The position numbers were made by a program, and so were the translations under genes. A stretch of DNA of 64,000 nt from Malurus cyaneus samueli (lineage: Eukaryota; Chordata; Aves; Passeriformes; Maluridae): NCBI GenBank assembly GCA_009741485.1, contig CM019216.1:26863741-26927740 (forward strand). Direction: 5' to 3'. Shown here in pieces: positions 37,700 through 47,569 of the stretch; the stretch's first letter is position 1; the number at the start of each line of letters is the position of its first letter. The notes under the pieces were generated by a model that saw only the letters and a list, made by a program, of their open reading frames with translations, was not told the origin of the DNA and searched no databases.

Positions 37700-39271
37700 T
37701 TTTTTGTGTCTTATAAACATTTGTAACTGTGTCCTGTTTTTTGATTGGTTGCTTTTTTTTTTATTTCAATCTTGAGTTAAGATTTTTTTCAAAGTGTAAG
37801 GGGGCAGAAAAAGGCCTTTACACCTTTCTTTTAAATTGTACACTAAGGCAATTTATCTCTAATCACCATAGCCCACAGCATGTTCTTCACAGAACCCATG
37901 GGTAGCAGTTGTGGGATAAACAGTAGGATTGTGTAAGAACAGCAAGTGGTATCACAAGATACAGGGGAGGAGATGCTGACAACTATGAGGGTTCTTAGTC
38001 ATGCAGCTAAGATATGAAGGAACAAATATGAAACCTGAGGATCTTCAGAGGACATGCAATATGGGTGTTTGAATACTTAATCTGCAAAAAATTCCTACTC
38101 AATGGAGTAGGAACTGGAATGTAGATGACAAACCCTGTCTCCTTCCAATTTGGCTACAAATTCCATGTTTTGCTTTACTTTCTGGCTAAATGCATAATTC
38201 TGCTTCAACAAGAAGGGGTGAGGGTACTCTCACAGCAGAATATGCTGTAGTGTGGGGTTAGGTCATCTGCTGCAAATCTATAGCTATTCAACACCCCTCA
38301 AAAACAGCAAGAAATTGAACTCAATTTCCTCTTTTCTCTATCTCAGAACCACTAAGCTGTTAGATGAAAGGGAGACTCTCCACATTCCACCTCCAAGTGA
38401 ACCTAACTGGAGATTTTGAAAGGCGTGGTGAACATGTAGGTCCAAAGGAGAGCTCAGCTCTCTTATGCGTCACCACAACAAGCATTATTTCAGTGTCTGA
38501 CCACTTAACACATTTGCTTCTGCCATTCTTATTTTGTGGCTTAACGTTTTTCCTGTATCTTCTATATTTTTCCTGCATTATTTCCTGGAGCCTAATCCAA
38601 AGCACGATCTGAGGAGATTTGACATGTACTTATTTTAGTTTAATCTGTACATTTAGTGTAAAATAGCAGTGGAGGTTGTAACAGTAACAGTGATGGAAAC
38701 ACAATCTCTTTTTTTCCCCTCAATTCTGTTCTGCTCCGTGCTGGTGATGCTGGCCTTGAAACTTGAACTAATGACACTACACATTATTACTGGTCTTTTG
38801 GAAAAAACATTAACAATTGATACTCCCCTCATACAGGCTTTGGCATTCTTAATTTCCAAGATACTTCTGAGCCCCTAACCTTTCCCAGCCTCTGGCAATA
38901 TACAATTTATGAAGTTCCTTTTTGCTAGGAGTTCCTGTGAATTATAGTACAGTATGAAAGATTTCGTAGGTTGATCAATTGGAAAGCACTACATGACAAT
39001 TTTTCCTTAGTTCACCATAAATCTACATGCATATTTATAGTCCAAACAAAAGAACACGAAAGATTTTACTGATTTTGTGAGGAGTGTGTTGCATCAAGAG
39101 TGTACAAATTTGGCAGAAAATAAACCCCTTTGCTTTCCAGCTGGTCTTCAGAGATCAGAGGGGCTGGGTGCAGCCAAGCTTAATTTCTGTTTATAACCAA
39201 TTCAGTAGTGTAAGTCTGCATTCAATGAGATATCAGATGCACCAGAAGTGTGGATATCACTATCATTTGCT

Positions 39272-39490
39272 GATTCACAAATGGAATGGTTTACCAGTTC
39301 AAAGCTATAAATCTGGCCAGGGTCAATAAGAACTTTCATTAACAGATTCACAAATAATGTGGTTTACTGTTTAAAGCCTGCAAGTCTGATTGAGTTCAAT
39401 AGGAACTTCCATGAACAGATTCACTGATAGGGTCATTTGCCTATTTGACACAGTAAGTCTGGTTGGGTTCAATAAGAACTTTGCTTTGCA
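39272..39490 (+). repeat. Three tandem 73-bp repeats
   Basis: Units start at 39272, 39345 and 39418, exactly 73 bases apart. Each opens with GATTCAC and has the shared phrase TTCAATA(A/G)GAACTT about 52 bases in (GTCAATAAGAACTT in the first). Identity falls from unit 1-2 to unit 3. No known element matches in my memory. Confidence 0.85.
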
Positions 39491-42400
39491 GTTTCTAGGG
39501 ACTCAACAAGATTTTCTAGACAAGCTAGGAAGGGACAAGATAACCCAGAAGGGAAATGAGGCCTTTTGTCTGCTCCAATCATTCTGGAGGTCCACAAGGA
39601 AAGAAGACATAGTTCTCAAAAATCCTAAATAGATACCAACATCCTTTGGCAGTGTGTACAGAGGAGGAATGCCAGTACTTTCTCTGAGACCATCTACAGA
39701 GTCAGACAGAGATAAAACTATGGAAAATGATTGTTTTCCCTCCAATTTTTTGATGCAGTGATACTCAACTTCTTAGCAGATTTTCTATATAATTTTGAGA
39801 AAAGGGGAAAAATGCTGTTTTTCAAATGCAATCCATTAGGCTTGCTAAAATACAGAAATAGAGCTGAATGATTGTTGTTTATCCAATGTTGTTCAAAAAC
39901 ATGAATGAATCCCGTAACTCTAAGAATGATAAGTCTGTGTTGTAGCAGTAGTACAGATGACCAGTAATCAAAAACTATGCAATAGGAGGCAGGAAACTGC
40001 TGTAATTTTTTCATCCTGGTTTTGTCATACAATTTATTTGGAATTTCTTTTCATTTTACACATTGATACATTTGCAGTATGCTAATAAAAGGGCAACTAT
40101 TGATTACAGCACAGTTCAAACATGCTGTGTTCTAGATCGTGCCCTATACTGTATGGACAGGGAAGTAATAAAATATTACTGCACACATTAGTACTCACTT
40201 CCATAACTCCCCTTTTGATGAATCATTGGTTTATAGTAGCCAAACAGATAACCAGGGCAACTTTTGATCCTTCCCATGGAACTTTCTATAAGTTGTCCCT
40301 TATCAGAAAGGTAATCTAACAATGTGTGATCCTAACTACAATGGCTATGTTTTAAATCCTACTTTTTAGGGTTTAATACCTAGTTTAAATCATGTTAAAA
40401 TAAAACTTGGTTTCTGGCCCAGATGTACATTTGTTTAACAAAACAATTATTCATATAGGATTTATTTTTAATATAAAGATCAGTGAGAAAATTAAATTTT
40501 CAAGGATTTCAATTTTCTTTGATGAAAAAAGAAATTCACAAGTATGTCTTTGACGACACTGAAACAATTCAGTGTTTGAATTGGAAAAGTGGCCTTAGTC
40601 TTCAGGAAAATAAACGCCCTATAGTATTCTGGTTGGAGATGCACTTGCAAAATATTCATCACCCGGCTTGTTCTTCCAACACCACACAAAATTCAGATGT
40701 CCTTTTTGGGACACGTGCAATATGTTAGACATGTAGTCATTAGGCAGTTGGTTTTGTCCATTTTACTTCTTTTCATTTACACAATTTCTTGCATTGTTTT
40801 TTCTAGTGGTGTGAGGGGAAAGAAAGCCCTAGGTCATAATGACGTAATGTTAATCAAATTTACAATTTCAGGGTAAACAGTACTTTTCTAAACTGCAGTT
40901 TTATGTGTGACATTATTAAGGAAAGTGTGTTCATATCGAAATTCTCTTTGTCCTGTTTTTCTCTCTTTCTCCATTTTTTTTTAAACTTTAGGAAAAACTG
41001 TAGAGCTATACCAGGTGTTACCATATACTGCTGATAGGAGTATGACTGATCACAGAAGAAATTATGCATGCTAAGAGTTAGGTCATGTCTCAGATATATG
41101 AACATGCACAACTGAAAGAAAACTCCAGCAGTTGAGCCTTCCCTATGACTTCCCTGGGATTTTAGGTCCAGGTGTAAAGAAGCAAGCAGGTGTTGGAAGG
41201 ACTTTATCTTCACTAATGTGCCAGCTAGCACATCTGAACAGGCACAGTGATATATATAACCTGTTATTCATAAGGTCCATGAGCTTCTTTCTTGTCTTTT
41301 GCTAGGCTAAAAAATTCTGATGTCTGCATTTTCTTTGTGCTTCTTATCATTGTATGTCATTCTTTACTGAGAATGGAGTTAGAATACCAAGTCTATCCTA
41401 AAGGAAAAACAACACCTATTGAAACAGAAAAAAAAAGTATGGAAATGTACATGCACAAGAATTAACAAGAATTAAAATCATCTCAGCAGAAATAATTATT
41501 TCTTAACTTCCGTGTAGTTTGCTTTCCACAAAGCTGCAATTAAATATTAAATAACAGGTTTTTGCAGTTATTTAAGTAATATAACAATGTTCAAAAAGCT
41601 TTCTTATCCTAATTTAGCCACAGTTATCAATCATGACTCAAGTAGGCTACCATTGTAGATACATAGCAAGATGTTAACTCTTTGCTCATGACAACGAAAA
41701 CCTAGTTGCTAGTCTGGGAAAAAGTGTTAGCTTAGGTGTTGTTATCTTCCTTTGTCTCACAGAATGTCCATTAAAAATTTAAAATCTTTCTTTTGAAAAA
41801 CATTTATTCAAAATAAACAAATAAAGTAGACAGTGTGCAGTATGAGGTGAAGACCTTTATTAAGTGAGTGCGTTTGATAACAAAGTCACAGCTGATTTTT
41901 TTATATCAGGAAGTTAAAGTAAAAAACTCAATGCAATTAGTAAGAGATATATATTATTAGTTATAAAAAAATCAATAATAAGTGATTAACCATGTCATGA
42001 GACTGAGATAAATTCTACAAAATAAGGGAAACAGTTGCTAGAATATCAAATGTGGCCTGATTGTCAGACTGTCAGATAAGCAGTTGTGTTTGTAAATGAA
42101 TTTTTTGTTTCACAAAGATGTTCCTGTCCTATCAACCACATTTCCATTTTGATATCTGAGGTAGTAATATCATTGTTTTCAGTAGTGAGAATAATTATGC
42201 AATATTGCATAATCTATTATTAAAGAGTAAAACTCACATTTTTTCTTCTATATCATACATAATTAAAATAATTTTCTATACATCATTTGGCCATTGTTTT
42301 TGTTGCACAGAACTAAGAAAGTCACCTTAAACTCTGAAAGGGACATTCCAACATTCCACTAGCTGTAGACTGGATAATGGAGAAGGGCACACTTACAGGC

Positions 42401-44809
42401 AAATATTGGAGATGAGGGTGTGTTTTGTGCATTTGCCATATTAGCCATAGATCCATAGGCTCAAATTAAATTCTCCTTAGACCTTTTTCCCCTACTTCCC
42501 TGATTCTCCTGCTTTTTTTTCCCTGCCTCAACTGCAGGATGACACAAGATCTGCAATGGTGAATCTATGCTTCTTGGGAATTCCTTTGCTTCTATCATGG
42601 GAATTCTGCCAGGTTGATTAAATCATCTGTAGCTCAGTAGAAGAGTACAAAAATTGCCAATAATGGGCATGAAACGACATCTATATTTGCTACATATTTT
42701 CAATTCAATAATTACCCTTGATATAAATAGAACATGTGTTAATGGTACCTGTCACTCCTTTATAGTTTTCTGCATAACAAGAAAGATCCACAGGAATAAT
42801 AGGTGCCCTTTTGCATATTCATATGATAACCCTAAATGTTAGACACATAGTCAAAGAAAATCACACCAAAAAGGAATGAAACTTCTAAGTATGAGATATA
42901 TTCTGATTAGACCAGAAGAGCTGCATTACAAGAGGGACCGATCATAGATGGAGGACTTCATAAAAAGTGTTGCATTGAGATGTACTAAAAGCATTATATT
43001 AGTTTTAATTCCGTATTTCCATTCCTTATTTACTTTATACCTAAAACCAAATAGTTGCTTTATTTCAACAAGTCAAAATTACTAGCAACTCCAAGGGAAT
43101 TAGTAATCACACATTTGCTGTTCTGCTGAAATGAGCATCATGCAACAAATTTCTGTTACATTTTTCTTCTGGTCCTGCTTATTACTCCATCTCCTTCATG
43201 AACTTAGTTTCAACAGGCTGCAAACATGTTTATTAATGAATTTATTATTTTTCTTTCTTTTTAACTGCACTGGTTAGGAGAGAAGGAGCTTATTTAATCA
43301 CTGAATTGTCATCTGCAACATATACAAACATAGTTCTAAGCAAGAAATTGAAGTGTATCAGTGAAAAAAATGAGCAATGAAATGTAAAAAGTGACTGAAT
43401 CTGCTCCTGCTATGTCAATTGATGTCTTATTTTTGACTCCAATCAGACTGCGTTGTTCATTTCAGATTGCTTTTGGAAATTCCACAAAAATTTTCAGTTG
43501 TATTGAAAAAGTTTTGCAAAATATGTAGTGTATTTGTGGCTCAGCTACTCTATGACTGGAAATTTTGTATTTCCAGTGACTTGAAAAACTGAATGAGCCA
43601 CTCTAAACCTGCTGGACTGTCCGTGATTTACAGTAATTTAAATATAATTATAATTTTAACAAATTCTTTGTTTTAAAATAAACTGGTATCTTTTAGTTTA
43701 TAATTAGAACTTGTCTAACTCTTGTACATTGGACACCATCTGCAAGGATTTAGTCTAACTGGATGTATTGTGCATCCAGTGCTTTTCAGCATAGGGTGAA
43801 TTCAGTTTATTAAGTCTGATTCGCAGGATGAATAATACCATCCTTTTGTTTTTAAATATGTCAATTTCTCTTCAGCTATCAATCCTCAATATTTAATCAG
43901 CAAAGATAAATGCAATTCATTTGGCCTTAACTGTGTGTCTCAATAAGAGAAGAGACAGGAAAGCTAATAAAATAAATTGTTTAAGTTATCCAGAAGATAA
44001 TGTTTCTGAATTTAAAATATGTAACTATATTTTTCAGAGTGGGGGTTGATTTAGCCCGTGGCTCTTTGAAAGACACAATTTGTGAGAGAAAGCTAATAAA
44101 CTGCCTTAGTGGCTTGAAGAATTGGTGATTTTCTCTCAATTGTTTCCCTCAGTTGCTGTTTGTTTTGTTTATTACAGGATTCTGTTTCGAAGACAATAGT
44201 ATGTAAGGGCTACATCTGGCCTGTTCAAAAACTAGTGGCACAAAATGCTGAGGTGGCCTGGGGTGAACTGCACTCTGAGAGCAGGCTTGGGCTAACAAAT
44301 CGCCTTTGCATGAGGGCCCTGGCATGTAGAATCACTTACAGAGGTGTGTCATCAAGGCAGAAGAGGTGAAACAAGGGTGGTCACAGGGACTGGAAATTAT
44401 TATTCCCCCACCTTGTTTCTTCGACCTTCATTTTTCTTTTTTTTTAAAGTCATTTAGTGACCTGAGGTGAAATGGACAGGAATTGACAGCACACATGCTG
44501 CTTCTGGCAACAGAGTCACTGCAGTTGCTCCTTGGACATGAAAGGAGGGGAAAAAAGATGAAAGAAACCCAGTTGTTCTGTAAATATAACACATGTAAAG
44601 ATAATGTGCTTGCTTTAGTTGAAACCAACCCTTTTTTCCTGCAGAAATTATATCCCCCCCTACTGCAGCTCAGAAAAAAAGGAGAGATGATTTTTTGTCT
44701 CTCCCTCTCCTTCTTGCTTGCACAAAGAAAACGTGGGTTGATACCATTTTTATTGTTCTGCTGGGGTGGGTTTCAGACCTCGTATTAGCATATTGAATGT
44801 CTAATTGAA

Positions 44810-45344
44810 TTCGGGGGCCGTGTTAATCATTTTGTTTTGTTTAGGGGTGGTTGCTGAAAGGTGCCAGCAAACGATTGCTTTGGCTTGGGGTTAGCTTGCT
44901 GCTGCCACCCCAAGAAAAAGAACCGAGAAGGGGGAGGGAGCCGGGGAAAGGCGAGTTGACTGAGTGATTTCTGGAGGGCGAACTCGTGTGTCTCTTTGGT
45001 GATGTGTGCTGCTGTACTGAAATCCACCCCTCTGCTGGAGCTAAGGCAAGAGTTGGAGGCATCTGATGCTGCCGTTTCCAGGGTGAAATATCTAAGGCTG
45101 ATAGCTAAAAACAACAACCAAAAAAATCCCCCAAATCCTCAGCAAAAATAGCAGTCAGAACCGAAGATCCGGCATCTCCCGGTCCAACTGGCATAACCCA
45201 GCCAGACGTTTGAGAACCACATGCTTTTAACCTAGCCACACACACGAAGGGGGAGGGTGGGCGGTGGAAAAAGAAAGGGAGCAAAAAAGACACTGCAACT
45301 ACCGAACATCACATTTCTCACAAAAGGCCAGAAACAGTGCCGGT
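44810..45344 (+). other. GC-elevated region leading into the CpG island
   Basis: Compared with the AT-rich intron before it, this stretch has more G and C and scattered CpG, for instance around 44810-44820 and 44935-44990. No exon is recognised. It is probably the outer shore of the CpG island downstream. Confidence 0.5.
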
Positions 45345-45426
45345 AGAAAAGAAAGAAAAAAAAAAAAAAAAAAAAAAAAAGAGAGAAAGGAAAAAAAAAA
45401 AAAAAGAAGAAGAGAGAGAGAGGAAA
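45345..45426 (+). repeat. 82-bp uninterrupted purine tract
   Basis: Only A and G across 82 bases: A-runs of about 25 and 15 bases separated by GAGAGAAAGG, then GAAGAAGAGAGAGAGAGG. It ends a few bases before the CpG island. Such tracts can form triplex or unusual structure and are often length-variable. Confidence 0.95.
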
Positions 45427-45429
45427 TCC

Positions 45430-45665
45430 CCTCTTCCCCGATGATTTTCGCAGTGCTCTGGTGAGGCTCGGAGGTGGCTGGAGCGCAGGGGGCGGCTGCT
45501 GCCGCGGCTGGCGGGGCTCCGCGCAGCAGCTCCCGGCGCTCAGCACCGCCGCCCGGACAGCTCCGCGCCCGCCCTGCCCCACAACAAGTCCCCAGCGCTG
45601 TCCGGAACTCCGCGGCGCGCTCCTCGCGGTCCCACCGCATTGTCTACCGAACCGGCCGTCAGCGT
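45430..45665 (+). promoter_or_regulatory. Intragenic CpG island, possible internal ADGRB3 promoter
   Basis: About 235 bases, by my count containing roughly 30 CpG dinucleotides, against almost none in the flanking introns. It contains GC-box-like GGGGGCGG (near 45489) and several CCGCC/GGCGG runs. It ends some 45 bases before the acceptor of the GPS exon (45707-45708). Such density usually marks unmethylated promoter DNA. If used, transcripts would begin just before the GPS exon and lack the whole N-terminal ectodomain; the first in-frame ATG would then be the Met at 47469 just before TM1. Open frames through the island on both strands are GC-driven and do not match the ADGRB3 frame. Alternatives: an enhancer, or a CpG island without promoter activity. 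Confidence 0.6.
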
Positions 45666-45708
45666 AATCCCCATTTCCCCCACCCCCTCCTCTCTCTCTC
45701 CTTTGCAG

Positions 45709-45835
45709 GAACGACTCTTTGGGAACCTGGTCCACCCAGGGATGTAAAACTGTGCTTACCGATGCATCCCATACGAAATGCTTATGTGATCGTCTCTCTA
45801 CCTTCGCCATTTTGGCTCAGCAACCTAGAGAAATA
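45709..45835 (+). CDS. ADGRB3: ADGRB3 exon: GPS motif and tethered agonist
   Basis: Internal exon of the adhesion GPCR BAI3. Acceptor CTCTCTCCTTTGCAG (ends 45708), donor ATA|GTAAGT (45836). It starts with the last base of a split codon and then has 42 full codons, from [12 protein letters not shown] to QQPREI. It holds the GPS signature: Trp of GTW, Cys of QGC, the CLC pair, and RLSTFAIL. The predicted cleavage point is between Leu (45794-45796) and Ser (45797-45799); the residue before Leu is Arg, where cleavable GPS motifs normally have His. [13 protein letters not shown] is the start of the tethered agonist and runs into the next exon. The sequence agrees almost fully with the human protein as I remember it. 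The protein sits at the synaptic plasma membrane and binds C1q-like ligands outside and ELMO/DOCK inside (family knowledge). The exon before, encoding the rest of GAIN, is outside the window. Confidence 0.96.
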
Positions 45836-47465
45836 GTAAGTAACAAAGAGGGGGCAAAAATCCCGTTTTAATGCAAAAGGGACTGCGGGGGGGACTGCGG
45901 GGGGAGGGGGGAGCTGGTCCAGCTTTCCTCTCAGGTATATTGCAGACGTTGCATTGAGGAATTGTTTAATATTGCAGGTAGTCAAATGTTAGTCTCCTGG
46001 TGTCTACAGTGTATCAGATAAATGAATTCCAGATTCTGTGATATAATTAAATCCTTGTGAAATTTGCATGCTCTCGAACTCTATATTTTTTTTTAAGAGA
46101 AAGCCTTGTAATTGTGGTGCAAATGTGTGGAAAACTTTTGTATTGAACAATTAAGGGAACGTACAGGTCTCTATTATTGCTGTTGGTAGGAAAACCCTAG
46201 ATACTGTAGTTAAACAGATTGCAGATCTGCATTGGACATTTTCAGCACAGATTTTCTATGTAGTCTGTTGATATGATGTAAGAAAAATAATCAAGTTTTT
46301 ATGAGAAAGAGGGGACATTAAGTGTATAAGCAGACACTCCCAGTATTATTGAATGGAAAAAATAGATGACAAGCAAATATTTGTGAAGTTATCTTCCTAA
46401 AGCAAGATTTCATTTTCCTGAATTTGGAAACATATGAGCAGACTCTTTTTAACAGCAAAGTAAATCCATTTGGAAAAAATGTGGTTGAAATAAAATACTA
46501 CTTTCTGCCTGAGATCTGGCCTAAAAGTACATCTGCCTTGTATCCTATTTGAGTGACAAAAGCTATAAAAGCTATCTTGTTAAATGTAATTTACAATACA
46601 TCCTTGAAGCTTAACAAGCATTTTGGTAAGCCATGCATGATATCCTTTAAAACTTTTAGATCTATTTTTTTTCCATATGTGTTAGCAAAACCCATGTCTA
46701 TTTCAGAAGATGAGGACATACACATACAAAGGAAAAAATTGACCTGATATCTGAGGATAATAGTTTCCCTTACAGCAGGGAAAGCTAGTTTGCTTTCAAG
46801 GTCATTCATTTATTTTCATTTTTATTAATACAGAGAGTAAAAAAATGAAATAATTCTGAATTTGTAGGGTTTTTTTATGGAAGGCTTATGATACTGTTGC
46901 CATAGATATCCTGCCCTTCCTTCTAGGCAGTCATAGGCCCTAGGAAATTAAACATGTGACAATTGTGGATTGAAGACAAAGTTATTAGAAGTTAGAAAGT
47001 TTGGTCGTTCTGCAACAAGCATGAATCAAATTTTGGGACAAATTATTGGATAATCTTTAATATATTAGAGTGAAACCAAGCTGTATGTTTAATGCACAAT
47101 TCTAAATATTGCTGCTTCTGAAGAGAAATATCTTTTAATTAATGTTAACTGGAGAGTCATTTAAACTTGTGCTAACATCATGGGTTCCTGTTACATTGTA
47201 ATATTACTAGCTTTTTCTCAAAGTATCATGCGGATATTACAAGGCATTTTAAAGCTCACAGGCCTCTGAGGAATGTATTGAGCAGATTTCAGAGTTATGT
47301 ATTTAGGAATTAAGTTGATTTCTTCATAAGTAACATTACTGAAACTATCTGTGACAGTTTGTCTGCTTTTAATTTTGCTTTTGATGCTTTTTTTTTTGCA
47401 TTTGACTTGTTGGTTTAATTGCTGGAGGATGTTTTTTCTTCATGGTTGTCTGTCGTAACTTACAG
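45836..47465 (+). other. ADGRB3 intron between GPS and TM1 exons
   Basis: A 1630-bp intron, GT at 45836 and AG at 47464-47465, phase 0. The first 80 bases contain a strongly G-rich stretch (45879-45911) with a repeated GACTGCGGGGGG. The remainder is AT-rich, with a T-run near 47390 close to the acceptor and the pyrimidine tract. No transposon was recognised. Confidence 0.9.
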
Positions 47466-47569
47466 ATCATGGAATCATCTGGCACACCCTCAGTGACCTT
47501 AATAGTAGGCAGTGGTCTTTCCTGCTTGGCCTTGATCACTCTAGCAGTTGTCTATGCAGCGTTATGGAG
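47466..47569 (+). CDS. ADGRB3: ADGRB3 exon: end of tethered agonist and TM1
   Basis: Acceptor TAACTTACAG, donor GAG|GTATGT. 104 bases: 34 codons plus two bases (AG) completed by the first G of the next exon to give Arg. The translation starts [17 protein letters not shown] and continues with the hydrophobic segment of TM1 ([17 protein letters not shown]). The first codon, Ile, directly continues PREI of the GPS exon in phase 0. The sequence is as expected for vertebrate BAI3. The Met at 47469-47471 is the first in-frame ATG for any transcript beginning at the upstream CpG island. Confidence 0.97.

Larger units (their letters stand above)
34564..44809 (+). other. ADGRB3 intron sequence with small tandem repeats
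   Basis: Intronic, AT-rich. It contains a 22-bp imperfect tandem repeat (36793-36857), a G-run motif (37676-37699), three 73-bp repeats (39272-39490) and an alternating AT/CA patch near 36280-36345. A 73-codon open frame on the minus strand (36505-36726) is discussed under findings. No ADGRB3 exon was recognised. Confidence 0.5.

Noticed and set aside
44160..44369. Possible exon after TTGTTTATTACAG near 44165-44178
   Set aside because: The acceptor looks reasonable but the translation does not match the part of BAI3 that should precede the GPS exon, and no donor fits the required phase.
45232..45836. Long open frames across the CpG island on both strands (192 codons on minus, 120 on plus)
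   Set aside because: They are low-complexity, rich in Ala, Pro, Arg, Gly and homopolymer-encoded Lys or Phe as expected from GC-rich and purine-tract DNA, and none is in the frame of the true ADGRB3 exon at 45709.
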